A stretch of DNA of 64,000 bases from an uncultured Clostridia bacterium (GCA_934501535.1 CAKSUM010000011.1:35572-99571); one strand, 5' to 3'; counted from the stretch's first letter, positions 1-8,771 are shown. Notes: a model not told the origin generated them from the letters alone. Translations and numbers: made by a program.

Positions 1-2
1 CG

Positions 3-695
3 ATGAAAATTGAAAAGGCAACCTTTGACAGACTGTTGGAATTTGTCAGCATTTTCCCGCACTATTTTATCGGTTCAAATTCCGATTTGCCGATTGTGGG
101 CGGTTCTATTTTGACGCATAATCATTTTCAGGGCGGAAACTATGAATTTGCCATGGCTAAACAGCCGATTAAAAAAAGCTTTGCATTTAAAGGCTACGAG
201 GATATTGAATCGGGTATCGTGGACTGGGCGCTGTCAACAATAAGACTTATAGGAACCGACCGCGAGCGCATTTCGGAGCTGGCAGATAAAATCCTCACAA
301 AATGGCGCGGATATTCCGACGAAGATAATGAAATCATTGCATACACGGATCAGCTGCATAACACGGTAACGCCGATTGCAAGACAGCGCGGCGGTAAATA
401 TGAGCTTGACCTTATTCTGCGCAACAATCGTACCAGCGAGGAGTATCCGGACGGTATTTTCCATGCGCATAAGGAATATCACTATATTAAAAAAGAGGGC
501 ATAGGTCTTATTGAGGCGATGGGACTCGCAGTTCTTCCGCCGCGCCTTACCACTCAATTCGGTGAGCTGACCGATGAAATAAAGCAGAATATAGGCGAAG
601 TATTTGCAAAAATTCTTGAAAATTGCGGAGTTTTCAAAGATAATGAAAAGGGCATGAACGGTTTCATTAAATTTATGGAAAGCGTGGTTGACTGA
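3..695 (+). CDS. galT: galactose-1-phosphate uridylyltransferase, C-terminal part
   Basis: This is the last 230 residues of a GalT of the Firmicutes type (about 490-500 residues when complete), which exchanges UMP between UDP-glucose and galactose-1-phosphate in the Leloir pathway. The stretch FPHYFIGSNSDLPIVGGSIL followed by THNHFQGG carries the histidine-rich nucleotide-transfer site region; the RQRGGKYELDLILRNN block and the AMGLAVLPPRL block are also typical of this family. The 5' end lies outside the window, so the ATG at position 3 is an internal methionine, not the start. A hairpin follows the stop, so it is probably the last gene of its operon. Confidence 0.88.
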   Translation: MKIEKATFDRLLEFVSIFPHYFIGSNSDLPIVGGSILTHNHFQGGNYEFAMAKQPIKKSFAFKGYEDIESGIVDWALSTIRLIGTDRERISELADKILTKWRGYSDEDNEIIAYTDQLHNTVTPIARQRGGKYELDLILRNNRTSEEYPDGIFHAHKEYHYIKKEGIGLIEAMGLAVLPPRLTTQFGELTDEIKQNIGEVFAKILENCGVFKDNEKGMNGFIKFMESVVD

Positions 696-706
696 TATTT
701 ATGGGG

Positions 707-734
707 AGCAGCAGAATGAAATTATTTTGCTGCT
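707..734 (+). terminator. intrinsic terminator after galT
   Basis: Stem AGCAGCAGAAT pairs with ATTTTGCTGCT (11 bp, one G-U) around a 6-base loop, followed by a short pyrimidine run. It lies 12 bp after the galT stop. The U tract is weak, so termination may be partial. Confidence 0.6.
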
Positions 735-871
735 TTCTCTGTGAAAATTCGGAAAAAGCGGCAGCCGTTTCATTTTGAGGCTGTAATTCTGCCGCAGCCG
801 GGTGAACGTAACATTGCGGCATATTTTTGGACATTTCCGAATAAAATTACCATAAAGGAAGGTGTACTGTC

Positions 872-2008
872 ATGAAAAAGCTGATATTTATTCTCGCGGC
901 GGCTTTTATTATGAACGGCAGCGTGTGCTTTGCTGAAGAGCAGCAGGCGATTGCCGGAAATGTAAAGGCGTCAATTCTGGTGGAGGCTTCTACCGGTGAG
1001 GTTCTTTCGGAAAATAACGCCGATGAACAGCTGCCCATTGCAAGCGTAACAAAAATTATGACCATGCTGCTCATTATGGAACGCATTGACAGCGGAGAAA
1101 TGACGATAGAGGATACGGTTACGGCAAGCGAAAATGCCAACAGCTACGGAGGCTCCACCATGTTTTTGGAAACCGGCGAACAGCTGAGCGTAAACGATAT
1201 GCTCAAGGGTATCGCTGTTGCAAGCGCAAATGACGGGTGCGTTGCGATGGCGGAACATGTTGCCGGCACGGAGGAAGCATTCGTGGCGATGATGAATCAA
1301 AAAGCCGAGGAACTCGAAATGACGAACACGCATTTTGTCAACTGCAACGGTCTTGACGAAGACGGACACTATTCGTCTGCGCGCGATGTGGCAATTATGT
1401 CGAGAGAGCTGATAAAGCATGAGAAGATTTTTGATTATACTACGATATGGATGGATTCGCTTCGCGGCGGCAAATTCGAGCTTGCGAATACGAATAAGCT
1501 TATCAAATATTACAACGGTGCAAACGGATTGAAAACAGGTTCGACCTCAAAAGCCGGCTGCTGTCTTTCAGCAACGGCGGAGCGTGACGGAATGGAGCTT
1601 GTTGCGGTTGTTTTGGGTGCAGAAGATACCCAAACGCGGTTTGCATCGGCAAGCAGCCTGCTTAACTACGGCTTTTCAAATTACAGTCTGAAAAAAATGA
1701 CCGAAAAAGACGAACCGATGGGCGAAGTAAGGGTGTCAAAAGGAAAGGCGGAAAGCGTTACGGCGCAGGCTTCGGAGGCATATTCAATTCTTGTAAAAAA
1801 GAGCGAAAAGAATGAGCCGGAGAAAATCGTAAAAATGAAAGACAGCATTACGGCACCGGTGAAACAGGGCGATAAGCTCGGTGAAATTGTATACAGCGAA
1901 AACGGAGAGACAATAAAAACCATTGATATTGTGGCGGCACAGGACGTGGAAAAAAAGAATTTCTGTCTGGTGCTCATTGATTTACTGTACAGTCTTGTAA
2001 ACGGATAA
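872..2008 (+). CDS. D-alanyl-D-alanine carboxypeptidase (PBP5/DacF type, S11)
   Basis: Trims the terminal D-Ala of peptidoglycan stem peptides outside the membrane. Residues 1-21 form a signal peptide ending at VCFA. The three penicillin-binding motifs are present: SVTK at 58-61 (catalytic Ser58), SAN at 118-120 and KTG at 221-223. The C-terminal third (about 280-350) matches the PBP5 C-terminal beta domain, and the final hydrophobic stretch could be a membrane anchor. Length (378) is normal. The start is set by AAGGAAGG about 8 bases before the ATG. Homologs include vegetative DacA and the sporulation proteins DacB and DacF; the sequence alone does not decide which, so no symbol is given. 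No clear sigma-A promoter was seen in the 137 bases upstream. Confidence 0.9.
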   Translation: MKKLIFILAAAFIMNGSVCFAEEQQAIAGNVKASILVEASTGEVLSENNADEQLPIASVTKIMTMLLIMERIDSGEMTIEDTVTASENANSYGGSTMFLETGEQLSVNDMLKGIAVASANDGCVAMAEHVAGTEEAFVAMMNQKAEELEMTNTHFVNCNGLDEDGHYSSARDVAIMSRELIKHEKIFDYTTIWMDSLRGGKFELANTNKLIKYYNGANGLKTGSTSKAGCCLSATAERDGMELVAVVLGAEDTQTRFASASSLLNYGFSNYSLKKMTEKDEPMGEVRVSKGKAESVTAQASEAYSILVKKSEKNEPEKIVKMKDSITAPVKQGDKLGEIVYSENGETIKTIDIVAAQDVEKKNFCLVLIDLLYSLVNG

Positions 2009-2011
2009 AAC

Positions 2012-2040
2012 TTGACATATACACAATATGCGCATATAAT
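2012..2040 (+). promoter_or_regulatory. perfect sigma-A promoter for the HTH-serine dehydratase
   Basis: TTGACA at 2012-2017 and TATAAT at 2035-2040 with exactly 17 bases between them. It starts right after the carboxypeptidase stop. The start of transcription would fall near 2047, only about 26 bases before the proposed TTG start codon. Confidence 0.85.
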
Positions 2041-2048
2041 TATTGTGT
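2021..2048 (+). promoter_or_regulatory. inverted repeat over the -10 box, likely operator
   Basis: ACACAATA (2021-2028) and TATTGTGT (2041-2048) are perfect 8-bp inverted arms separated by 12 bases. The -10 box and the predicted transcription start lie inside, so a bound protein would block the promoter. The gene directly downstream begins with an XRE-type HTH domain, making autoregulation the simplest reading (inference). Confidence 0.6.
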
Positions 2049-2072
2049 AATTATGTGTGGAGAGTGATAAAT

Positions 2073-3506
2073 TTGCGCGAGAATGCAATTGCAAAAAAAA
2101 TATATGAAAACCGCACAAGGCTGCATCTGTCACAAAAGCAGCTCGGGGATAAAGTGGGCGTAAGCAACAGAGCGGTTTCAAAGTGGGAAAACGGACTTTC
2201 ATATCCGGGTACCGCAACGTGCTACAAGCTTGCGGAGGTTTTTAAGATATCCATGGATATGCTGATGACCGAAAGCAGCGATATAGAAAAGGAATGGAAG
2301 CCCGAACACGGAATGGAGTCGCTTCGGGAGCTGTATCGCATAGGCAGGGGCCCGTCGAGTTCTCATTCCATGGCGCCGGAGAAGGCGTGCCGAATGTTTC
2401 GCGAGGAAAACATGAATGCGGACAGCTTTAAGATAGTGCTGTTCGGTTCGCTTGCCAAAATGGGCAAAGGTCACATGACGGAATTTGTTGTTGACGAAGT
2501 TTTTCGGGACCGGAGTCATGAGATAATTTTTGATAATGAAACCAAGGATTTGCCTCACCCGAATACGATGGATTTGTACGCGTATACGAACGGCGTTCAG
2601 ACAGATTATCAGCGCGTTTTGAGCGTTGGCGGCGGAAAAATTGTTACACAGGGACGCCGCAGACGTGAAGGCGAGGCGGTGTATGAGCTTGATAAATTTT
2701 CCGATATTGCGGATTTTTGCAGGAAACGGAAAATGCGCATATGGCAGTATGCGGCGGAAACCGAAGGCAGCGATATAATGGATTACCTGCATGAAATATG
2801 GGAGGTAATGAAGAAAAGTATAAGCGACGGACTGCAGGCGGATGGGGTGCTTCCGGGAGGGCTTGACGTCAGGAAAAAGGCTGCATATCTTTATGAGCAG
2901 CAGCACATTGACGAAAGTTCCGAAACGCGTGAAAACAGATTGGTGTGCGCGTATGCATATGCGGTAAGTGAGCAGAATGCGTCCGGGGGAGTTGTTGTCA
3001 CGGCACCGACATGCGGCGCGTCGGGGGTGTTGCCTGCGGTTATGTATTATCAGCAGGAGCGACGCGGATATTCGGACGATGCCATTGTCCGCGCGCTGGC
3101 AACAGCCGGAATTGTGGGAAATCTGATTAAAACAAATGCGTCAATCAGCGGCGCGGAATGTGGGTGTCAGGCGGAAATAGGCAGTGCGTGTTCTATGGCT
3201 GCGGCCGGACTTGCCGAATTATTCGGGCTCAAGCCGGAACAAATCGAGTATGCTGCTGAAATTGCGATGGAGCATCATTTGGGTCTGACGTGCGACCCAA
3301 TTCATTCACTCGTGCAGATACCGTGTATCGAGAGAAATGCAGTTGCGGCGATGAGGGCTATTAATGCGGTTTCACTTGCAAATTTTTTATCAGACAGCAG
3401 AAAAATATCATTTGATCTGGTTGTTAAAACTATGTATGAAACAGGACGTGATATGTCCAGAAATTACAGGGAAACAAGTGAAGGCGGACTTGCTAAGCTT
3501 TATTAG
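2073..3506 (+). CDS. XRE-type HTH domain fused to single-chain L-serine dehydratase
   Basis: Predicted iron-sulfur L-serine dehydratase (serine to pyruvate plus ammonia) with a DNA-binding domain at its N-terminus. Residues 6-62 are a cro/CI-type HTH (LSQKQLGDKVGVSNRAVSKWENG). After a short linker comes the beta-domain signature GPSSSH (93-98), then the alpha domain with TAPTCGASGVLPA, GCQAEIGSACSMAAAGL and LTCDPI/CIERNA, whose cysteines are the usual [4Fe-4S] ligands. I chose the TTG at 2073 because GGAGAG lies 8 bases before it; in-frame TTG (2043) and GTG (2055, 2064) codons upstream are less well placed. Length is 477 residues; one-chain SdaA enzymes without an HTH are about 450. The beta domain is degraded compared with SdaAB. 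It could be an enzyme that represses its own gene or a regulator that reuses the enzyme fold to sense serine. Confidence 0.85.
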   Translation: MRENAIAKKIYENRTRLHLSQKQLGDKVGVSNRAVSKWENGLSYPGTATCYKLAEVFKISMDMLMTESSDIEKEWKPEHGMESLRELYRIGRGPSSSHSMAPEKACRMFREENMNADSFKIVLFGSLAKMGKGHMTEFVVDEVFRDRSHEIIFDNETKDLPHPNTMDLYAYTNGVQTDYQRVLSVGGGKIVTQGRRRREGEAVYELDKFSDIADFCRKRKMRIWQYAAETEGSDIMDYLHEIWEVMKKSISDGLQADGVLPGGLDVRKKAAYLYEQQHIDESSETRENRLVCAYAYAVSEQNASGGVVVTAPTCGASGVLPAVMYYQQERRGYSDDAIVRALATAGIVGNLIKTNASISGAECGCQAEIGSACSMAAAGLAELFGLKPEQIEYAAEIAMEHHLGLTCDPIHSLVQIPCIERNAVAAMRAINAVSLANFLSDSRKISFDLVVKTMYETGRDMSRNYRETSEGGLAKLY

Positions 3507-3518
3507 CAAGCCCGCCTT
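3481..3518 (+). terminator. hairpin overlapping the end of the serine dehydratase gene
   Basis: A 16-bp stem (3481-3496 with 3503-3518, one mismatch) whose left arm is the last codons of the gene. Only a short T run follows, so it may act as a weak terminator or as an mRNA end stabiliser. Confidence 0.6.
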
Positions 3519-3583
3519 TCGGCATTTTATGACATGAGCATATCACATTCATTTTACATATAAAAGGCTCGGAATGTGCATGC

Positions 3584-3627
3584 AAAAAAAGGGCTGCAGC
3601 AAAAGCGAAATCATTTTGTCGCAGCCT
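3584..3627 (-). terminator. terminator for the minus-strand membrane genes
   Basis: GGCTGC (3592-3597) and GCAGCC (3621-3626) pair around a long loop, and seven A residues at 3584-3590 give a T7 run on the minus strand. It lies about 30 bases beyond the stop of the gene at 3654-4304, between the two convergent transcription units. Confidence 0.5.
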
Positions 3628-3653
3628 GTTTATATTCTCTGATGAATGTTCTT

Positions 3654-4304
3654 TTACCAGATATGTTTTATCCAAAGCTTGCGCGAAGACGCCGAAACGG
3701 AGAATGCAACCAGGAGCAAAATATATTCCGGAATAATAAACGCCGCTTTTTCAAGCCATGTCTGCCGCGGCAAAATGCCGTGAAAAAAGTATGCATATGC
3801 GAACGGTATGGCTGAGGAGAGAATAAATACCGTCAGCAAAAGAATGAGCGTGGCACGGCGTACATGTTTGATTTTATTTGCAAGAACACAGTACAAAGCC
3901 GCAATAAGTATGCTGACCCCGACGCCGGCTAAGGAAGGAATATTCCACATCATGTTCACAAAAACAGCATCGCCTTCGGAATATGTGTAGCCGGAAAAAC
4001 CGCGGAACGATATTAAATCTGCTGCGGTTCCGATAAGTATTACTGCCGCGAACAGATAGAACAATACACTGAGTACATTCTTTTTAGGAAAGTAATCGCC
4101 CTTGAACAGCATAACAATCGGCAAAATCAGCATGAGCAGGGTGAATATCATAAATGTCACCGTCTGCACGTTAATCATATGAAGCAGAAATGCCGCTCTT
4201 GCAAACGGCAACATCTGAAAATACAAAAACAAACAGTTGAGAACGATTGCAAGAAGCGTAAAAATATCAATAGTCAGACGTTTTACTATTTCTAAAAAGT
4301 ACAT
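3654..4304 (-). CDS. membrane protein of unknown function
   Basis: I do not recognise the family. The 216-residue product is almost entirely hydrophobic, with about six predicted membrane segments joined by short loops (for example around residues 10-30, 45-67, 77-97, 116-140, 147-170 and 190-208). No enzymatic motif is visible. The start follows GGAGG by about 10 bases. It lies 27 bp downstream of a second membrane-protein gene on the same strand, so the two probably form an operon; the proteins have similar layout (multi-pass, arginine-rich loop before the fourth or fifth segment) but no clear sequence identity. Confidence 0.6.
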   Translation of the reverse strand: MYFLEIVKRLTIDIFTLLAIVLNCLFLYFQMLPFARAAFLLHMINVQTVTFMIFTLLMLILPIVMLFKGDYFPKKNVLSVLFYLFAAVILIGTAADLISFRGFSGYTYSEGDAVFVNMMWNIPSLAGVGVSILIAALYCVLANKIKHVRRATLILLLTVFILSSAIPFAYAYFFHGILPRQTWLEKAAFIIPEYILLLVAFSVSASSRKLWIKHIW

Positions 4305-4331
4305 ATGTATAATTCCTCCGTTGTAGGCTTA

Positions 4332-5066
4332 TCAGTTAAATAAATCATCATCGCTGTCCGGGTCGGCGGGGGGCGTATCCCACACACATTCAACCCACAC
4401 ATCATCGCTCAGCGACGCAAGAACAATTGCGGCAGTAAAGGCTATGTATGATAAAATCACCGCATAATTGTTGGTTATCCAGAACATAGAGTAGGCTCTT
4501 CCCTGAAAAATTACATTATTAATCAGCGGAAACAGCAATCTCAGTGCCGCAAGCGTTATAATTCGTCTGCGGACTCTGACGCGGTTGTCATCAAAATCTA
4601 TTCCCGTAAATATGCAAAGTATTCCGTAAATCAGCGTGAAAAGCGACCCGGCAGGATTGTAGGTGTCCCATGTAACATAGTTATAGACAAAAGCATAATT
4701 CGGGTCTGATTGAAACGCCGAGGTTTTCGCCGCGGAAAACAAATCCGCAAAAGGGTTATTGCCGAGGAAATATATTATCCAGCTGAGCGCGGCAAGGTGG
4801 AGTGCACCGAGTATAATGAACAGAATTTTTGCCGACTTCACTCTGCCGGAATAAAAATTCGGGTGCACGATAAAAACGGCGGGAATCAGCAGTACATCAA
4901 TAAAATGAATAAGTATGTATGCAAGATTTGACATATTAAGATGTCCCGTTTCAATTGCCTTTATGCAGAAGTCAAAGTGATTGGTTACAAAAAAAACCGC
5001 ACCGAATATAAATGATACAGCCATAAGAGCCGTAAATACAGAACGTTTTATATATGTATTTTCCAT
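4332..5066 (-). CDS. membrane protein of unknown function with acidic tail
   Basis: First gene of a two-gene minus-strand unit. The 244-residue product has about six predicted membrane segments, a basic loop (RVRVRRR, about residue 165) and a short acidic C-terminal tail (PADPDSDDDLF). No known motif is seen. A TTGAAA-17-TATAAT promoter lies upstream at 5097-5125 and a good ribosome site (GGAGGAA) precedes the ATG. Function unknown; a partner role with the membrane protein at 3654-4304 is inferred only from adjacency. Confidence 0.6.
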   Translation of the reverse strand: MENTYIKRSVFTALMAVSFIFGAVFFVTNHFDFCIKAIETGHLNMSNLAYILIHFIDVLLIPAVFIVHPNFYSGRVKSAKILFIILGALHLAALSWIIYFLGNNPFADLFSAAKTSAFQSDPNYAFVYNYVTWDTYNPAGSLFTLIYGILCIFTGIDFDDNRVRVRRRIITLAALRLLFPLINNVIFQGRAYSMFWITNNYAVILSYIAFTAAIVLASLSDDVWVECVWDTPPADPDSDDDLFN

Positions 5067-5096
5067 GGTATTCCTCCGAAAAACAATAATATTGAT

Positions 5097-5125
5097 ATTA
5101 TACCATATCTGCCGCTGTTTTTCAA
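5097..5125 (-). promoter_or_regulatory. sigma-A promoter for the membrane-protein pair
   Basis: On the minus strand, TTGAAA (5120-5125) and TATAAT (5097-5102) with a 17-base spacer, about 30 bases upstream of the ATG at 5066. Confidence 0.7.
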
Positions 5126-5152
5126 GATAATTAATGTTTTTTTTTAAAACTA

Positions 5153-5181
5153 TTTACTTTACGGTAAAATTAGGGTATAAT
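5153..5181 (+). promoter_or_regulatory. sigma-A promoter for the M50 protease-scpA-scpB unit
   Basis: TTTACT (5153-5158), 17 bases, TATAAT (5176-5181). A small palindrome, TTTACGGTAAA, sits in the spacer. The leader to the ATG at 5298 is about 110 bases and has no recognised riboswitch. Confidence 0.6.
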
Positions 5182-5297
5182 AAGACTTATAAAGATACTG
5201 CATGACGGCATTGTCCGTGCGAAAACGCATGCTGAGCAGTTCAAAAAAATCCGCATATGTACTTTGCTTTAATTTATGAAAGGAAATTCTTTATAAT

Positions 5298-5948
5298 ATG
5301 TTTAGTCTGACAAATATACTTATAAATGTCCCGATAACGCTCATAGCGCTTACGGGGCACGAATTTGCACACGGCTGGGTTTCGTCAAAGCTCGGCGACC
5401 CGACTCCGAAATATGAGGGAAGGCTTACGCTTAATCCGCTTGCGCATCTTGACATCACCGGAACAATTCTGATGATTTTAACCGGTTTCGGCTGGGCAAA
5501 GCCTGTAGGTATAAATCCGATGTACTATAAAAATAAAAAAAAGGGAATGGCGCTTACTGCCATAGCCGGCCCGATTGCAAATCTCATTATGGCATTTATC
5601 GGCATGCTTATCGGTACGGTTTTGTATATTACGGGAATAAAGCTCGGGTGGAATGATACGGCATTGAGGCTCATCAACACAATAACATCGCTTTTTGCTG
5701 TCAGAAATCTGTGTTTTATGATATTTAACCTGATACCGATACCGCCGCTTGACGGCTCACGCGTTCTCGGGCTGCTCGTTTCGGACAGAACCTATTTTTC
5801 GATTATGCGGTATGAGCAGTATTCGCTGTATCTGATAATGGCGCTGTCGCTTCTCGGCGTTTTCGACGCCGTTATAGGAACGGGCGTGCGGACGGTTTAC
5901 GGAGCAATAAGCTACATTATTTATGCGGCGCTGTCCGCATTGGTATAA
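5298..5948 (+). CDS. site-2 protease family metalloprotease (M50)
   Basis: Intramembrane zinc protease. The zinc motif HEFAH lies at residues 21-25 in the first membrane segment, and the second ligand motif NLIPIPPLDGSR (about 145-156) matches the NxxPxxPLDG consensus. At 216 residues with no PDZ or CBS domain it belongs to the short group that includes B. subtilis YwhC. This gene is commonly found directly upstream of scpA-scpB in Clostridia, as here (gap to scpA 12 bp). Substrate unknown. Confidence 0.88.
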   Translation: MFSLTNILINVPITLIALTGHEFAHGWVSSKLGDPTPKYEGRLTLNPLAHLDITGTILMILTGFGWAKPVGINPMYYKNKKKGMALTAIAGPIANLIMAFIGMLIGTVLYITGIKLGWNDTALRLINTITSLFAVRNLCFMIFNLIPIPPLDGSRVLGLLVSDRTYFSIMRYEQYSLYLIMALSLLGVFDAVIGTGVRTVYGAISYIIYAALSALV

Positions 5949-5960
5949 GGCGGCGGCAAT

Positions 5961-6677
5961 ATGGATACAATGCTTTATAAATTGGATACATTTGAGGGGC
6001 CGCTCGACCTGCTGCTGCACCTGATTGCGAAAAACAAGGTCAGCATTTATGATATTCCGATTGTGGAAATAACGGCGCAGTACCTTGAGGCGATTGACGG
6101 AATAGAAGAGGCGGAGCTTGACAATACAAGCGAATTTCTTGTAATGGCGGCGCAGCTTTTATACATAAAGTCCAAAATGCTGCTTCCGAAGAATGATGAG
6201 GAAGAAGAGGAGGACCCGCGTGAAGATTTGGCGGCTCGTCTTGCGGAATATCAGCGGTACAAGGAGGCGTCCCAAGAACTCAGAAAGACGGAATTTTCTT
6301 CGAGATATATGTTTTTTAAGGAAGAGGAAAAAATAAATTTTCCGGTTCCGGAATATAACAGGCGCCATACCGTGGACGAGCTGACCGACGCTTTCAATTC
6401 CATTTTGCAGCGAAAGATACGTACTGCAAAACCGGAAAAACGTGCGTTTTCGGGAATTGTCGGCAGGGAGAAGGTTTCGGTTACGGCGATGGAGGAAAGG
6501 CTTTCGGCGTTGCTGAAAAAAAACTCGCGTCTGAGATTTAAGCATGCATTTGACGGAGAAAAATCCAAGCCGGAGCTGGTGGCGACCTTTCTTGCAATTC
6601 TTGAAATGATACGAAGAAACAGGATTACCGCCGACTATGATGAAACGGAAAAAGATTTTATACTGAAAGAATGTTGA
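5961..6677 (+). CDS. scpA: segregation and condensation protein A
   Basis: Kleisin subunit that joins the two SMC heads and, with ScpB, organises and segregates the chromosome. The N-terminal block FEGPLDLLLHLI at about 10-21 binds the SMC neck and is diagnostic; the C-terminal winged-helix (about 165-238) binds the SMC cap. An acidic run (EEEEEDPRED) marks the flexible middle. Length 238 is typical. It precedes scpB by 8 bp. Confidence 0.95.
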   Translation: MDTMLYKLDTFEGPLDLLLHLIAKNKVSIYDIPIVEITAQYLEAIDGIEEAELDNTSEFLVMAAQLLYIKSKMLLPKNDEEEEEDPREDLAARLAEYQRYKEASQELRKTEFSSRYMFFKEEEKINFPVPEYNRRHTVDELTDAFNSILQRKIRTAKPEKRAFSGIVGREKVSVTAMEERLSALLKKNSRLRFKHAFDGEKSKPELVATFLAILEMIRRNRITADYDETEKDFILKEC

Positions 6678-6685
6678 GGTAAACA

Positions 6686-7300
6686 ATGAATAAAGATAAA
6701 ATTCCCTACGCAATAGAAGGAATACTTTTTGCGGCAGGAGAACCGGTTAAAACCGCTAAGCTTGCGGCAGTGCTTGAAATAAGCATCGACGCGGTGGAGG
6801 AGGCGGTGCGGATTTTGAAATATGATTATGATACGCAGGAACGCGGATTTATGATTATTGATATAGACGAGGGATACCAGATATGTTCGCGTCCGGAATA
6901 CTACAATTATATTCAGGTAATTTTGGGAGAACAGCGCAGGCTGGCGCTGTCAAATGCCGCCATGGAGGCGCTTGCGATTATAGCGTACCGCCAGCCTATC
7001 ACAAGAGCGCAGATTGAATATATCAGAGGAGTTAATTCCGACAGTGCCGTAAACCGCCTTTCGGAGCGCGGACTGATTGAAGAAGCCGGGAGACTTGACG
7101 CGCCCGGCAGACCGGTGCTTTATAAGACAACGCAGAATTTTTTGCGGTGTTTCGGTCTTTCCACGCCGAAGGATTTGCCGGAGCTTGATTTTTCAAAGCT
7201 CAGCCCGGAATATGAGCAGATAGCTCTTAAAATGGACGAGGATACCGAGCTTGACGGTCAGGAAAGCCTGGCGGAAATTGCAGATAAAAATGAAGAGTAA
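6686..7300 (+). CDS. scpB: segregation and condensation protein B
   Basis: Partner of ScpA in the SMC complex; dimeric tandem winged-helix protein. The segments EGILFAAGEPV near the start, LSNAAMEALAIIAYRQPITR in the middle and RPVLYKTTQNFLRCFGL are characteristic. 204 residues, normal. Ribosome site TTGAGGT precedes the ATG. No terminator is visible after it, so read-through into the next gene is possible. Confidence 0.95.
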   Translation: MNKDKIPYAIEGILFAAGEPVKTAKLAAVLEISIDAVEEAVRILKYDYDTQERGFMIIDIDEGYQICSRPEYYNYIQVILGEQRRLALSNAAMEALAIIAYRQPITRAQIEYIRGVNSDSAVNRLSERGLIEEAGRLDAPGRPVLYKTTQNFLRCFGLSTPKDLPELDFSKLSPEYEQIALKMDEDTELDGQESLAEIADKNEE

Positions 7301-7376
7301 TTCAAATCAAGTGTGCAAATATAAAACTGCAAACTATATTTCATGCGTTAAAGCAACATAAAAGGAGATATAAAAC

Positions 7377-8603
7377 ATGGAAAATTTATTTATTACGGTA
7401 GCACCGAAAAATTACTCGGGAAACGTAAAAACGGACTTTAACTGTACGGGGAAAAATGACGAACTTACAATTCAGGATGCAATTGAGCAATGCATAAAAG
7501 AAAATAAGAATGTTATGCTCTTAAACGGAATTTATCATATTGATGATTTTCATGACTACTATAATGATAATGGTCCGAAAACGGGAATTTGTTTCCCGAA
7601 TAACTGGAGGGAAATTAAATTTATCGGAGAAAATCATGAGTACGGATTTCAAGGGAGCTTTGATAACGGAGTAGTTTTGTACGTATCCAAAAATGCTTTG
7701 GACAAAATATCTGAAGAAACAGACGTGATAAGAGGAAAATGGACAGATAGCGGAATACAGAACGGTTCTTCCTTGCATATGGAAAATATAACGGTTGTTT
7801 TGGCGGATAATCAGCATAAAATACGCTGTGTTGATTTGAGAAGAACAGACAGAGTTGAAACAAAAAACATAACACTTATATCCTACGGAGATTTAATAAT
7901 CAATAATTGCTACAATCTGGGTGAAGAACCGCCGGTTCCTGCCGAAGGCTGCATCGGACTCACCATGACTGACGGAAGTAACTACAACTACAGCAACTAT
8001 ACGAATGTTCATACTTATGGATTTGATGAAGGAATACAGGTTGGCGGCGAACATGTTGTTCTTATAAATTGCGGTGCAGCAATCGGACGGTATGGATTTA
8101 CTTTTGGAAATTACAAAACATGGTGTGGTTCAAATCACCCTATAACTTTAATAAATTGTATGGATGAAAGAAATATAAACCTGCCGCTCTTTAATATGTG
8201 TGGTGACGGAGACGGAAAGGGTGGACGTATTCAAGGCGAACAGGAAGTTACCTTTATCAGCTTCAATATGGAAAGAATTAATGAGCGTGTCCCCGGGGGA
8301 AAACTGGGCGATTTAATGCGCGAGGTTTATCCGGGAACATGGAAAGGAAATATAGATTTTACGGTTCAGCCTGCTTGGTGTCATACAAATACCGTCGATT
8401 TTCAGCTTTGGGAGAATGATGGCTCAGGCAAAGGAATAAAGACACGGAATAACTGTCATAAAGTTATTTGCAATACCGCTGAAAGACTTAGCTATTATCC
8501 TACATACGGACAGCAGATTTTTGATACAGATTTAAACCGAATGGTCATTTGCATTGATGTTGAACATAAAAAGTGGGTGGATTTTAACGGCAGAGAAGTA
8601 TAA
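7377..8603 (+). CDS. probable right-handed beta-helix protein
   Basis: Not assigned to a named family. The 408 residues begin with a pectate-lyase-like pattern (DFNCTGKNDELTIQDAIEQC) and continue with repeated short strands rich in N, I, V and T (MENITVVLAD, KNITLISYGD, NYTNVHTYGF, VVLINCGAAIG), as expected for parallel beta-helix glycan lyases, hydrolases or epimerases. There is no signal peptide, so it would stay in the cytoplasm unless exported by another route. The gene looks A/T-richer than its neighbours and separates two conserved housekeeping blocks, which suggests insertion. It has its own AAAGGAGATAT ribosome site. Confidence 0.6.
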   Translation: MENLFITVAPKNYSGNVKTDFNCTGKNDELTIQDAIEQCIKENKNVMLLNGIYHIDDFHDYYNDNGPKTGICFPNNWREIKFIGENHEYGFQGSFDNGVVLYVSKNALDKISEETDVIRGKWTDSGIQNGSSLHMENITVVLADNQHKIRCVDLRRTDRVETKNITLISYGDLIINNCYNLGEEPPVPAEGCIGLTMTDGSNYNYSNYTNVHTYGFDEGIQVGGEHVVLINCGAAIGRYGFTFGNYKTWCGSNHPITLINCMDERNINLPLFNMCGDGDGKGGRIQGEQEVTFISFNMERINERVPGGKLGDLMREVYPGTWKGNIDFTVQPAWCHTNTVDFQLWENDGSGKGIKTRNNCHKVICNTAERLSYYPTYGQQIFDTDLNRMVICIDVEHKKWVDFNGREV

Positions 8604-8771
8604 GACTGTATTTGCATAATAACGGAATGTTATACATAATATATTGTTTTGTATAAATGAATACGGCAAAAAAATCACAGTCACCGAATGTATTAAAAAT
8701 TATTACAGATAAAAAGTATAAGAGTGCTCCGATTTTGATTAAAACCGGTGATGTAAATATTTAATTAGTAT

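Noticed and set aside
2199..2906. Minus-strand open frame of 235 codons
   Set aside because: Antisense to the serine dehydratase fusion; no ribosome site and no family pattern.
8657..8764. 35-codon frame between the beta-helix gene and the DUF2953 gene
   Set aside because: No ribosome site and no similarity to either neighbour that I can see.
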